Assembly (NCBI GenBank): GCA_002163115.1
Contig: MAAI01000020.1
Span: forward strand, 1-55,524
Direction: 5' to 3'
Length of the DNA: 55,524 bases
Source of the DNA: Methylophaga sp. 41_12_T18
GTDB lineage: Bacteria > Pseudomonadota > Gammaproteobacteria > Nitrosococcales > Methylophagaceae
Shown here one piece after another: positions 9,559 through 18,834 of the stretch; positions within the stretch are counted from its first letter, which is position 1; every line of letters starts with the position of its first letter. The notes under the pieces are model-generated. The model searched no databases. It saw only the letters and a list, made by a program, of their open reading frames with translations, and had not been told where the DNA came from. The translations under genes were made by a program, and so were the position numbers.

Positions 9559-11873
9559 AAACTTTGCTCAAAAGAAACCCTGATATCACGGCCAGCAGCT
9601 AATAAGCCCGTGCTGCCACCAGAGCCCTGAGTGTTGTATTCCTTATTGGTTAAATTAGTCACCGTCAAGCCAATGCTTGTATCTTTAAATGGCAACCAAG
9701 TCATGAAAATACTATGTGTCGCATAGCCCGGTTGCTTTTCAATTACTTGGCAAGCAGGAACCGTTGTAAAACTTCCTACATTGCTACAACCAGCACGGCT
9801 ATTATCAACACCATTGACCGCATTTCTTGAGCTAACCGCTTTTAAACGATAACCAAACTCTAATGATTGCTTAGGTAAGCGATGCCCTATCGTCATACTT
9901 AATGAATCACCAGGCACATTAAATAAGTCAATTTTACTATCGACACCAGCTTGCAATGGCTGCACACGAGTATCAATATTATTATCGTAATAGTTATAGT
10001 CAACGTAACCATCAAGGATTGAAATAGAAACACTCGCAAACCACCGTAGACTATCGTAGCTGGCTTCTAACTCCCAGCCTTCTCGAAATTCTTCGCCATC
10101 TTGGCTAATATCGCCTGTTACAGAATTTTGATAAATAGATTCAATTAAGTTTTCGGTACGGATCTGGAAATAAGTGACTTTAGTAGTAAGGTCAATATCC
10201 AAAGAATCTAACCATTGAGTAGAAAAACCAATTTCATGAGTCGTGGCCGTTTCAGGCTCAAATAGACCGGCACATGATGAATTACCAGAGTTAAGAGGGT
10301 TTGTCCCCCAACTGTTAAGAGCATTAATATAATCATTGAACACGGCATAATCTGCTTGAACTGGTTGCTGAGCAAAAATATTAAATGCGCTGCAATAACT
10401 AAAGCTACCTAAGCCATAAAACTCATTGATCAAAGGCGCTCTAAATGATTCATTGTAATTATAAAATAGTGTCACCGGACCTTGCTTAGGTTGATAATTT
10501 AACCCTGCAGAAAAACCGACCCGATCAAAGTCACTTTCTTTAAGCTGCTCCCTATCCTGCTCAATTAATGCTTGCTCGGTAGCACCACCTGCACTAATGG
10601 CATAATCATCATAACGAACACCGCTCGTGACCGACCAATCTTGCCAATTTAATTCTGTTTGCAGATAAGCACCATAAGACTCTTTTTCACCTGGCGGTTG
10701 AGTTTCATTAAATCCAGCAACGCCAGCTTGTGATATCCGAATATATTCACGCCGTTCACGACTGGCTTGCAAACCAAATTCTATTTGGCCATCGACCTCT
10801 GCCAAGTAAAAGTCACTGGTATTCCTCAATTCAAAATTAGTAATTTTATAACTAACGATGTCTGTGCCACCGGCAGCAATAGCGCTATCCTCATCCATAA
10901 CAAACTGATCGTTATATGCCAGCGAAGCATTAACATTGAGCCAGTCTGAATCAGGGTTCCAGTTCAAATTAGCGGTGGGTGATTTTGTTCTTCTCGTTCT
11001 AACCACATAGCCACCCACACCAATACCAGCAACCGCATCAAATGGCTCTAAACCTGTTTCATCTGACCAACGAAAACCTAGGTCTAGCTCGTAATCATCA
11101 CCAAATAATCCAATTTTAGTTAATACACTCTTTTGCCTATTAGCTGAATTATCTTCATTGTCACCATTTGCTAGCGTAATATCATTACTATCGTTGTAGA
11201 CGGCATTCACTAATACATCGGCAAACTCTAAGGGTTGACCATAAAACGAGGTTGACGTTTTATTTTGATCATTATTGCTTCTATGGCCGTAGTGAAGTCG
11301 TGCCCCCCAGTCCTCACCCGGAGCTAACATGTCACGAGCATTTTTAGTCGTCATGATCACTGCGCCACCAATTGTGCCCGATCCAGCAGTACGGATATTA
11401 CTTCCTCGAATCACCTCTACTTGCTTTAACAATGCAGGATCGATATCTAACCCACTTCCATAGCGATAACGTTCAAAGTTCTGCCGAGCACCATCTACTA
11501 CTTTCAAAATATCTTCATTATTAGAAAAGCCTCTAATATTGAAGTTCATACCATTTGAACGCACGCCACCTTCTATGGTTACTCCTGCAACATCATCAAC
11601 CAACTCCATGATTGTGCCAGCCTGGCGACGTTTAATTTCATCTTCACCTAAGATAGTAGATGACTTCGTTCGATCAATAACAATCGTACTTAAACTATCT
11701 TTAACACCTAATACTTCTATATCGGGTAATAGCTCAATACCTTGTTCAACTGTGATTTGCGGATCATCATTAGTAATGACATTCTGCTGCTCTGCTGAAT
11801 CAGCTGCTTCTTCAGAAAAAACAGGAAAACTGCACAATAAAGGCAATAACAGTCGTAAAATTATTTTATACAT
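9555..11873 (-). CDS. TonB-dependent outer-membrane receptor, heme-receptor type (FRAP box)
   Basis: Outer-membrane beta-barrel receptor driven by TonB-ExbBD. The signal peptide (about 1-20, LLLPLLCSFPVFSEE) is followed by a plug domain with SSTILGEDEIKRRQ, GVRSNGMNFNIRGFS and VIRGSNIRTAGSGTIGG. The barrel contains ESFRAPLINEFYG, the FRAP box typical of heme/hemoglobin receptors, and ends with an aromatic terminus (SFEQSF). The frame is open to a TTG at 11909. The ATG at 11873 begins the signal peptide and leaves the Fur box in the promoter region, giving 772 residues. The substrate is probably heme or hemoprotein, inferred from the FRAP box only. Convergent with the VPLPA-CTERM pair. Confidence 0.88.
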   Translation of the reverse strand: MYKIILRLLLPLLCSFPVFSEEAADSAEQQNVITNDDPQITVEQGIELLPDIEVLGVKDSLSTIVIDRTKSSTILGEDEIKRRQAGTIMELVDDVAGVTIEGGVRSNGMNFNIRGFSNNEDILKVVDGARQNFERYRYGSGLDIDPALLKQVEVIRGSNIRTAGSGTIGGAVIMTTKNARDMLAPGEDWGARLHYGHRSNNDQNKTSTSFYGQPLEFADVLVNAVYNDSNDITLANGDNEDNSANRQKSVLTKIGLFGDDYELDLGFRWSDETGLEPFDAVAGIGVGGYVVRTRRTKSPTANLNWNPDSDWLNVNASLAYNDQFVMDEDSAIAAGGTDIVSYKITNFELRNTSDFYLAEVDGQIEFGLQASRERREYIRISQAGVAGFNETQPPGEKESYGAYLQTELNWQDWSVTSGVRYDDYAISAGGATEQALIEQDREQLKESDFDRVGFSAGLNYQPKQGPVTLFYNYNESFRAPLINEFYGLGSFSYCSAFNIFAQQPVQADYAVFNDYINALNSWGTNPLNSGNSSCAGLFEPETATTHEIGFSTQWLDSLDIDLTTKVTYFQIRTENLIESIYQNSVTGDISQDGEEFREGWELEASYDSLRWFASVSISILDGYVDYNYYDNNIDTRVQPLQAGVDSKIDLFNVPGDSLSMTIGHRLPKQSLEFGYRLKAVSSRNAVNGVDNSRAGCSNVGSFTTVPACQVIEKQPGYATHSIFMTWLPFKDTSIGLTVTNLTNKEYNTQGSGGSTGLLAAGRDIRVSFEQSF

Positions 11874-11917
11874 GGCATATATTTTTGTGATGCTCTTCAC
11901 ATTACCCAAATATATTA

Positions 11918-11936
11918 AATGATAATCATTATCATT
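11918..11936 (-). promoter_or_regulatory. Fur box upstream of the TonB-dependent receptor
   Basis: AATGATAATCATTATCATT matches the GATAAT-based Fur consensus almost perfectly in the overlapping-hexamer reading. It lies 45 nt before the preferred receptor start, at promoter position. It predicts repression by Fe-Fur. Confidence 0.93.
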
Positions 11937-11991
11937 AAGCTTTGCAACAACTCAAGTTACCTATGTTATTAACTTCACTAAAATTTATGCA

Positions 11992-12022
11992 AAAAAAAGC
12001 CCGCATTGAACAATGCGGGCTT
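11992..12022 (-). terminator. Rho-independent terminator of the DUF2797-pyrD-mscS unit
   Basis: Stem AAGCCCGCATTG / CAATGCGGGCTT followed on the minus strand by a run of eight T. It lies just after the mscS stop codon. Confidence 0.95.
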
Positions 12023-12045
12023 AATCAATCGTACTGATTTAAGAA

Positions 12046-12840
12046 TTACTTATCAGTATGTACATCCATTTGTGGGTAAGGAATTGAAATACCTTTTTCA
12101 TCAAATGCTAATTTAATTTTCTCAATAATATCTGAGCGCACACCCCAGTAATCAGCACTGTTTACCCAAGGGCGAACGTTAAAGTTAACACTGCTATCAG
12201 CTAACTCAGCAACCGCAACGGCTGGAGCTGGATCAGCTAGAATCAAATCATGTGTTTGTAAAATATCTTCCATGATTTGTTTTGCAACTAACATATCGTC
12301 GTCATAACCAATGCCAAACACCATATCAATACGGCGTGTATCACGTGCTGAATAGTTGGTAATCGCACCTGAGTAAATTTGACCATTAGGAATAATAACT
12401 TCGCGGTTATCACCTGTTTTTAAGATAGTGCTGAAAATCGCAATATGCTCAACGACACCCGTTACACCACCCGCTTCAATAAAGTCACCTAATTTGAATG
12501 GACGGAAAACAATCATCATCACGCCAGCAGCGAAGTTTTGCAATGAACCTTGCAATGCCAAACCAATAGCTAAACCCGCGGCACCTAATAGAGCAATCAA
12601 TGATGTTGTATTAACACCTAACTGATCTAAAGCAGCAATAAATACAAATAACAACAACACGGCATTGGCTATCGAACTGGCAAAATTCACCAAGATCGGG
12701 TCAAGCTCTGCACGCACCATTAACTTACGAATTAACTTCACTATCCATTTCACTACGATACGACCGACAATCACTATCGCAATGGCAAGTAAAATATTGA
12801 TCAACCAATAACCAACCACACCACCTGTTCCAACTTCCAT
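12046..12840 (-). CDS. mscS: Small-conductance mechanosensitive channel MscS
   Basis: Inner-membrane heptameric channel that opens under membrane tension and releases solutes at hypo-osmotic shock. It has 264 residues, close to the E. coli 286. Helices lie at about 10-30 and 50-72. The pore helix carries the Gly/Ala pattern LLGAAGLAIGLALQGSLQNF (about 84-103), then FRPFKLGDFIEAGG opens the beta domain. The alpha/beta cytoplasmic cage fills the C-terminal half. It follows pyrD by 11 nt, in the same direction and ahead of a shared terminator. The function is well supported. Confidence 0.95.
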   Translation of the reverse strand: MEVGTGGVVGYWLINILLAIAIVIVGRIVVKWIVKLIRKLMVRAELDPILVNFASSIANAVLLLFVFIAALDQLGVNTTSLIALLGAAGLAIGLALQGSLQNFAAGVMMIVFRPFKLGDFIEAGGVTGVVEHIAIFSTILKTGDNREVIIPNGQIYSGAITNYSARDTRRIDMVFGIGYDDDMLVAKQIMEDILQTHDLILADPAPAVAVAELADSSVNFNVRPWVNSADYWGVRSDIIEKIKLAFDEKGISIPYPQMDVHTDK

Positions 12841-12851
12841 TTTAAATCCTC

Positions 12852-13865
12852 TTATTTAATGGTTTTAACTATCTCGTTAATTAATGCAGGGCCTTTATAA
12901 ATAAAGCCACTATAAATCTGTACCAAACTTGCACCGGCATCCAGCTTCTGCTGTGCATCGTCAGCCGACATAATCCCACCTGCAGCAATTATCGGCAAGC
13001 TTTCTGGCAATACAGCCTTGAATTGACGAACAATTTCAGTAGATTTTTCCATTACTGGTCGGCCACTCAAACCACCGGCTTCATCACCATTTTTCATATT
13101 TTCCACCCCTTCGCGAGACATGGTGGTATTGGTGGTAATAATTGCATCAATCTCAAACTGTGCAAAAGACTGAGCCAGCTGTTCGACTTCATCGCCTTCT
13201 AGATCAGGGGCTACTTTCACCGCCATCGGTACATAGCGTTGATGCTGTTGCTGTAACTTAGCCTGTGCTTCTTTAAGCTGTTGTAATAAGTCATTTAAGC
13301 TGTCGCCAAACTGCAAACTACGTAAACCAGGCGTATTAGGAGATGAAATATTTATCGTTACATAATCGGCGTGAGCATAAACCTTATTTAAGCCAATTAA
13401 ATAATCATCGACTGCTTTTTCAACCGGCGTATCAAAGTTTTTACCAATATTAATACCTAATACCGCATTGGTTTGAGCGACTTTCACTTGCTCAATAAGG
13501 TGGTCAACACCAAGGTTATTAAATCCCATACGGTTAATAATTGCTTCCGCTTCTTCGATACGAAATAAACGTGGCTTCGGGTTGCCGTCCTGTGGACGTG
13601 GCGTAACGGTACCAATTTCGACAAAACCAAAACCTAGGCCTGCCAATGCTTCAATATAATCACCGTTTTTATCCAATCCCGCCGCCAAACCCACCGCATT
13701 AGGGAAGTTTAAGCCCATCACTTTCACCGGCGTTGCTGGTGCTTTTGGATAAATAAGTGACGATAAACCGCTCATTTCTAACAAATTCAACCCTTGCAAA
13801 CCAAGGTGATGCGCTTTTTCAGCATCCAGTTTAAACATGAGTGTTCGCATTAAGTCGTACAACAT
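12852..13865 (-). CDS. pyrD: Dihydroorotate dehydrogenase (quinone), class 2
   Basis: Oxidises dihydroorotate to orotate with FMN and passes electrons to ubiquinone at the inner membrane (pyrimidine synthesis). The product is 337 residues, matching E. coli (336). The amphipathic N-terminal quinone-site helices (about 1-40) mark class 2. [14 protein letters not shown] contains the active-site Ser region, MAVKVAPDL holds the FMN-contacting Lys, and GRPVMEKS and [11 protein letters not shown] are FMN-phosphate loops. It starts one nucleotide after the stop of the DUF2797 gene. Confidence 0.97.
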   Translation of the reverse strand: MLYDLMRTLMFKLDAEKAHHLGLQGLNLLEMSGLSSLIYPKAPATPVKVMGLNFPNAVGLAAGLDKNGDYIEALAGLGFGFVEIGTVTPRPQDGNPKPRLFRIEEAEAIINRMGFNNLGVDHLIEQVKVAQTNAVLGINIGKNFDTPVEKAVDDYLIGLNKVYAHADYVTINISSPNTPGLRSLQFGDSLNDLLQQLKEAQAKLQQQHQRYVPMAVKVAPDLEGDEVEQLAQSFAQFEIDAIITTNTTMSREGVENMKNGDEAGGLSGRPVMEKSTEIVRQFKAVLPESLPIIAAGGIMSADDAQQKLDAGASLVQIYSGFIYKGPALINEIVKTIK

Positions 13866-14699
13866 TTAAGCCACCATTTTTATTTGATATCCGCTGAACT
13901 TACGAATATTAAGTACGCCCGTATCTAAAATAAGATATTGGCCTTTTATGCCTTGTAATACGCCTGAGATCTCAGGTGTTTTATCAAAATTAAGTGATTT
14001 CACTTTTTCTGGGTAGCTGGCTACAGGATATTCAATGGCCAATACCTCTTCATCTGGTAGCGCTAGAATCGCCTGTTCACCAAATTGTTGTTGCAAGCCT
14101 GCAATCTCTGCACTGCATGCCACCATTAGCTGATCACGTACCGCCAGCATATCTACAGGCTCGGCCTTACCCTTGAGCATCTTGCGCCAATCAGTACGAT
14201 CTGACACATGATTTTTAAATATCACTTCCACTAAACCAGATTGATAACGCGTTTTCACTCTAAATATCGCCAATGCCTGTGATGCACCTTGGTCTATCCA
14301 GCGTGTGGGTACTTGGCCTAAACGAGTAATACCCACCTTGATACCAGAGCTATTCGCTAAATAAACAATATGGTCTTGCATACATACCGACTCAGCCCAT
14401 TCTGGCTCCCGACAGGTACCGGCTTCAAAGTGGCAGGTTTCCGGCTTCATCATGCACAAATCACATTGTGCTAATTTTTGGGAACATGGAAAGCAAAAAC
14501 CACCGCTATAACTTTTTTTTGTTAACCGATTACATGCTTGGCAATGAATCTCGCCAGCAAACACTAGTTGAATAGGTTGACCGATAAATTGATTCATCGG
14601 CACTCGCTGCTCATCCAATACCATTTGATATTCGGCTGTTACTGAATGCGCAGACAATTCCACAGACATTTTGGCCAACAAGCCTTCAAATTCACTCAC
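13866..14699 (-). CDS. DUF2797 family protein (cysteine-rich, GIY-YIG-like segment)
   Basis: Conserved protein of 277 residues with no established function. The middle holds paired cysteines (CQACNRLTKKSY, CFPCSQKLAQCDLC, then further Cys/His) that look like zinc-ribbon sites. A segment IKVGITRLGQVPTRWIDQGA (about 140-160) resembles the strand-Arg-strand core of GIY-YIG nucleases. The GTG start at 14699 has AGGGG 6 nt upstream. It is directly fused in operon layout to pyrD and mscS. A nucleic-acid role is inference. Confidence 0.8.
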   Translation of the reverse strand: MSEFEGLLAKMSVELSAHSVTAEYQMVLDEQRVPMNQFIGQPIQLVFAGEIHCQACNRLTKKSYSGGFCFPCSQKLAQCDLCMMKPETCHFEAGTCREPEWAESVCMQDHIVYLANSSGIKVGITRLGQVPTRWIDQGASQALAIFRVKTRYQSGLVEVIFKNHVSDRTDWRKMLKGKAEPVDMLAVRDQLMVACSAEIAGLQQQFGEQAILALPDEEVLAIEYPVASYPEKVKSLNFDKTPEISGVLQGIKGQYLILDTGVLNIRKFSGYQIKMVA

Positions 14700-14832
14700 T
14701 ATTTACCCCTGCTAGCTAAATTTCCACATAGTCTAGCTTATTCTGTTCTCAAACAAACAATCCCTTTACGCTAAGCTTCATTACTTTAGAAGAAACAGAC
14801 AGTATTTATAAACTTCTTTATAATTAGAGTTT

Positions 14833-16488
14833 ATGTTGTTACCTAAATATTTACTTAAAAAGCTGAGCTTATCAGCTGCAATGTTGTTACTCGTCACTGC
14901 CTGTAATAATCCCTTCCTCACAGCTAAAAAAGTAGCTGAGCCTATTCCTGAACCTGTGCAAACGGCCTCAGTAGAAACAGAGTCTAACTGGCAACAAGCT
15001 TATGGTGAGGCACAGCAGACTCAGCAAAATGAATTGTCAGACACCGTTAGCAGTGAACCTGTCATCGCACAGCTTGAAATCACTGAAAAACCAATAACGG
15101 ATCTATGGCAACGGATTCGCAATGGTTATGCCATTCCCTATCCATCAATGCATGCCAAGACCCAAAAGCAACTCAATTGGTTTGTAAAACATCCTGAATA
15201 CATTGATCGTGTTGTTGAACGTGCCCGACCTTATCTTCATCATATTGTTGATGAAATAGAACGTCGTAATATGCCGCTTGAAATTGCCTTATTACCTGTG
15301 GTCGAAAGTGCCTTTCAACCCTTTGCTTATTCTCATGGCCGCGCTGCAGGTTTATGGCAGTTTATTCCAGGCACGGGCAAGGTTTATGGCCTAGATCAGA
15401 ACTGGTGGTATGACGGTCGTCGTGATGTAATTGAATCAACCCGAGCTGCGTTAGATTACTTAGAAAAGCTACATCGTGACTTTGGCGATTGGCAATTAGC
15501 CTTAGCCGCCTATAACTGTGGTGAAGGTACCGTTGGCCGAGCGATAAAGCGTAATAAAAAAGCCGGTAAAGCAACTGATTTCTGGTCATTATCATTACCA
15601 AAAGAAACCTCTGCTTATGTACCTAAGTTGATGGCCATTGCCCAACTAATCAAACAGCCTGAGCAATACAATATCACCCTAAGTCCAATCGATAATTCGC
15701 CGTTTCTAACTATTGTTGAAGTTGGCTCGCAGATTGATTTGGCTCTGGCAGCTAAGCTGGCGCAAATTACCCCTGATGAAATGTATCAACTTAACCCGGG
15801 CTTTAATCGTTGGGCGACTAGACCTTCCGGCCCACACCGCTTAGTGGTTCCGGTAGAGAAAGCTGATATATTCCAACAAGCGTTAGCCGAATTACCTACC
15901 GATGAACGAGTGCAATGGACACGTCACAAAATCCAGCCTGGTGAGTCGATCGGGCTAATTGCTCAACATTACAAAACAACCACCGCTATTATTAAACAAG
16001 CCAATGGACTGACTAGCAATAACATTCGAGCCGGTCGCCACCTGCTCATTCCAGTCGCTTCTGGCAAACCTGCTGATTACCCTCTATCCGCCAGTCAACG
16101 TCTGGCGACACAACAAAGCAGTAATCGCAAAGGCAATAAAAAAATTCATACTGTCAAAGCGGGTGATACTTGGTGGGATTTAGCTAATGCTTATCAGGTT
16201 AGCGTCAGAAAGCTCGCCGCATGGAATGGCAAAGCGCCAGGCGATACCTTACATTTAGGCCAAAAATTAGTCATCTGGACCAAAGGCAAAACAAATACAT
16301 CCAAAAACGTTCGCACTGTTAACTATAAAATACGCAGTGGCGACTCGTTATGGAAAATTTCACAAAAATTTAATGTCAGTATCGCTGAAGTCCGAGAATG
16401 GAATGGTCTTAGCGATCGTACCTTATTAAAACCCGGCCAAAACCTCACTTTATATGTTGATGTCACTCGTCAACACGGCAGCATCTAA
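14833..16488 (+). CDS. mltD: Membrane-bound lytic murein transglycosylase D with three LysM domains
   Basis: Lipoprotein muramidase that cleaves peptidoglycan with 1,6-anhydro formation. The lipobox is VTAC with Cys24. The SLT domain (about 130-250) has [15 protein letters not shown] with the catalytic Glu, [15 protein letters not shown] and [10 protein letters not shown]. Three C-terminal LysM repeats start near 363, 438 and 496 ([39 protein letters not shown]). At 551 residues it is longer than E. coli MltD (452, two LysM). It is followed one nucleotide later by trmL. Confidence 0.95.
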   Translation: MLLPKYLLKKLSLSAAMLLLVTACNNPFLTAKKVAEPIPEPVQTASVETESNWQQAYGEAQQTQQNELSDTVSSEPVIAQLEITEKPITDLWQRIRNGYAIPYPSMHAKTQKQLNWFVKHPEYIDRVVERARPYLHHIVDEIERRNMPLEIALLPVVESAFQPFAYSHGRAAGLWQFIPGTGKVYGLDQNWWYDGRRDVIESTRAALDYLEKLHRDFGDWQLALAAYNCGEGTVGRAIKRNKKAGKATDFWSLSLPKETSAYVPKLMAIAQLIKQPEQYNITLSPIDNSPFLTIVEVGSQIDLALAAKLAQITPDEMYQLNPGFNRWATRPSGPHRLVVPVEKADIFQQALAELPTDERVQWTRHKIQPGESIGLIAQHYKTTTAIIKQANGLTSNNIRAGRHLLIPVASGKPADYPLSASQRLATQQSSNRKGNKKIHTVKAGDTWWDLANAYQVSVRKLAAWNGKAPGDTLHLGQKLVIWTKGKTNTSKNVRTVNYKIRSGDSLWKISQKFNVSIAEVREWNGLSDRTLLKPGQNLTLYVDVTRQHGSI

Positions 16489-16489
16489 T

Positions 16490-16954
16490 ATGTTACATAT
16501 CGCTTTATTTGAACCTGAAATTCCACCCAACACCGGCAACATTATTCGTCTTTGTGCTAATGCTGGCGCCCAGCTCCACTTAATTGAGCCAATGGGCTTT
16601 GAATTAGATGACAAACGCTTACGCCGTGCCGGCCTTGATTATCATGAGTTTGCTGAAATTAAAATTCATTCAAACTTTGATGATTTTAAAATCTGGGCTG
16701 AACAACGTCGTATTTTTGCCTGTACTACCAAAACAAGCCAAAACCATCATCAGGCCAGCTATGTTGATGAAGATGTTTTATTGTTTGGTCCGGAATCGCG
16801 AGGCCTGCCGGTTGAGATTCTCGATTCCTTAGCTGCCGAACAAAAAATTCGCATTCCAATGCAAGAAAATAGTCGCAGTCTTAACTTATCTAATGCCACT
16901 GCTATTATTTTGTATGAAGCATGGCGTCAGCTAGGTTACCCCAATGCCAGTTAA
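16490..16954 (+). CDS. trmL: tRNA (cytidine/uridine-34 2'-O)-methyltransferase TrmL
   Basis: SPOUT-class enzyme that 2'-O-methylates the wobble base of tRNA-Leu isoacceptors. The 154 residues match the usual minimal length. It begins [18 protein letters not shown] with the conserved N-terminal Arg/Asn region. The knot motifs [29 protein letters not shown] and [10 protein letters not shown] are present. The frame is open further upstream to 16454 inside mltD, but the ATG at 16490 gives the family N-terminus. Confidence 0.95.
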   Translation: MLHIALFEPEIPPNTGNIIRLCANAGAQLHLIEPMGFELDDKRLRRAGLDYHEFAEIKIHSNFDDFKIWAEQRRIFACTTKTSQNHHQASYVDEDVLLFGPESRGLPVEILDSLAAEQKIRIPMQENSRSLNLSNATAIILYEAWRQLGYPNAS

Positions 16955-16983
16955 AGCAGCTTAAACTAAACTGTTGCCTACTC

Positions 16984-17019
16984 TTTTCTTCACAATCTGA
17001 CTGTCAATTGTGAAGAAAA
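16984..17019. repeat. Inverted repeat, 13-bp arms
   Basis: TTTTCTTCACAAT (16984-16996) and ATTGTGAAGAAAA (17007-17019) form a perfect stem with a 10-nt loop, 30 nt after trmL. There is no T-run on the plus strand, so it is not a standard terminator. It could be an mRNA 3' end stabiliser or an operator for the next gene. Confidence 0.6.
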
Positions 17020-17087
17020 ATAAAAAGTGAGACTCATTTAGTCGGAAAAAAACCACGACTGTTATATGATTAGTTAATATCAAGCGA

Positions 17088-18650
17088 ATGGTCTCGGTCA
17101 CAATGAGTTTTCAACTTCCAGATAATATGCCTGAACTTAACCTGCGTGCTCCCTCTGAGCGAGGAAAGAGCTCAGGTATTGAGCTTAATGACAGCTTGCT
17201 CGCTCATTGGATAAAGCGCCTACCCCAGCACGACTTACTCGCCTATACCGAAACCTACCTTGAAACCATCAAGCGATTCAACCGTCATGCTCTCAACCAT
17301 AAACTACGGTTACACATGCTTGATCTCTATCGGCAGCCGCTTAATTCACTGTTGTTCAGCTTAACCATTCCCAAGCTAGCAGATACCGTTGCTAGTTCAA
17401 AAACACGCTTACAAATTATCACCAACTTAGCCGAGCTCATGGATGAATTGGCAATGGGTTACAAGATCGTCATCAATGAGGCCAATGAACACGGTGCTAA
17501 CTTAAAACTTAATATCATGGCGCAATTAGCCATTAATCGTGCGTGCGAGCAACTAAGTTACTTAGCATTACATGCCTATAAGTTCTATCAAGTAGTGCCT
17601 ATTCGGGTCTTTAAAGAATTACACCAGTTATATCAGCTAGCGCTTCACGCCGATGTAGTAGATAAAATCCCCAGTATGAATAAGCAGCAACGAGCACTGT
17701 TTTCATTGCATCATCGTTATTCACAAATATTACTGATCAGTATCTGCAACCCTTATGGTTTAGAGAGTGGTAAAGTCTTAGAAGCCTATTTCATGATGGA
17801 TAAGTTAGTGTCTACTGCTGACATTTGGCCTTTACCTAACAACCATCAAGCCACTGCTGGCCATTTTTTTATTAACTGCTTAAGTGACAGAACGCCAACG
17901 CCAACAGTCTTGCCGACCATCGACAACCAAATTCAACCGCCGACACTTATTTTTGATACTAAACCGGTTTTAAACCTAGCAGATACGCTGTTTCAACAGT
18001 CTGCCAACAGTAATACAACTATCAACCTGGAACTTTTCAAACAGCTAATTCCGTTTCTCAATACGTCCTATCAACGTAAACAGGAACGTCTTCCTATTAG
18101 CGGCGATGAGCAGGCTTTTCTTGCTTTTGGCTTGGCAGATATTCATCATTGTTTACACCATATTCACCAACCGAATAATGACAACAATAATGCCACCTGG
18201 CAAATATTGAATAAAAATAACTACGGTTATTTAATTACAAGACAGCAGGTCATTGCATGTCATGATTTAAAGATCGGTGATTTTGTTGGCATTTTTGAGC
18301 AACAAAGCAATCTGCAAAAATCACCACCCAAACTAGCATCGATAAAATGGTTACGCACCGATCATAATGAGGTTACTAAAATAGGTTTAGAGACGATTAA
18401 CCGTGAGGTTATTGCCCTGCATTTCTCATTACAACAAGATGGTCCAATATCTCCTGCCTTATTATTGCCAGAAGCAGGTCAACAGTTGCATGCTGCCAGT
18501 ATAATTACCGCACCAGGCAGCCTTAAACCACAACAAACACTCTATATTAAGACCAAAAAGAAAAGGTTTAACTTTACTATCCAAGCCAGCCAGTTAATTG
18601 ATAATAACGAAAATTTTGAACGTTTTACTTTCATTGATATCGTTGATTAA
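17088..18650 (+). CDS. Uncharacterised 520-residue protein, possible PilZ-like C-terminal domain
   Basis: I do not recognise the family with certainty. The N-terminal two thirds are helical, Leu/Gln/His-rich and without signal peptide or membrane segment. The C-terminal 140 residues look like a beta-barrel, with YGYLITRQQVIACHDLKIGD, GIFEQQSNLQ, ASIKWLRTDHNEVTKIGLE and LYIKTKKKRFNFTI. That layout (strand, GD-x-V, then WLR) recalls PilZ-type c-di-GMP proteins, although a clear RxxxR motif is not visible. The next gene is a GGDEF-EAL protein, which fits a c-di-GMP link by context only. The start is uncertain: a second ATG lies five codons downstream and neither has a strong ribosome site. Confidence 0.7.
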   Translation: MVSVTMSFQLPDNMPELNLRAPSERGKSSGIELNDSLLAHWIKRLPQHDLLAYTETYLETIKRFNRHALNHKLRLHMLDLYRQPLNSLLFSLTIPKLADTVASSKTRLQIITNLAELMDELAMGYKIVINEANEHGANLKLNIMAQLAINRACEQLSYLALHAYKFYQVVPIRVFKELHQLYQLALHADVVDKIPSMNKQQRALFSLHHRYSQILLISICNPYGLESGKVLEAYFMMDKLVSTADIWPLPNNHQATAGHFFINCLSDRTPTPTVLPTIDNQIQPPTLIFDTKPVLNLADTLFQQSANSNTTINLELFKQLIPFLNTSYQRKQERLPISGDEQAFLAFGLADIHHCLHHIHQPNNDNNNATWQILNKNNYGYLITRQQVIACHDLKIGDFVGIFEQQSNLQKSPPKLASIKWLRTDHNEVTKIGLETINREVIALHFSLQQDGPISPALLLPEAGQQLHAASIITAPGSLKPQQTLYIKTKKKRFNFTIQASQLIDNNENFERFTFIDIVD

Positions 18651-18834
18651 GCTAAGAGGTGATGCAATTAACACAAGTTAATAGCCCTCGCCGTTATATC
18701 CAGCTACCATAGCAATTTTGCTTAAAAAACATTATGCCGTGGCTTAAGTAAATGACTAAAACTAAAGGACTCTGTTTTATGTATCAATTCCACCATTATT
18801 TTAGTCACCCAGGTCGGAAATAAAACGTAGCCTT

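Noticed and set aside
16984-17019. Inverted repeat after trmL as a rho-independent terminator
   Set aside because: The stem is A/T-rich and is followed by A-rich sequence, not a T-run, on the coding strand.
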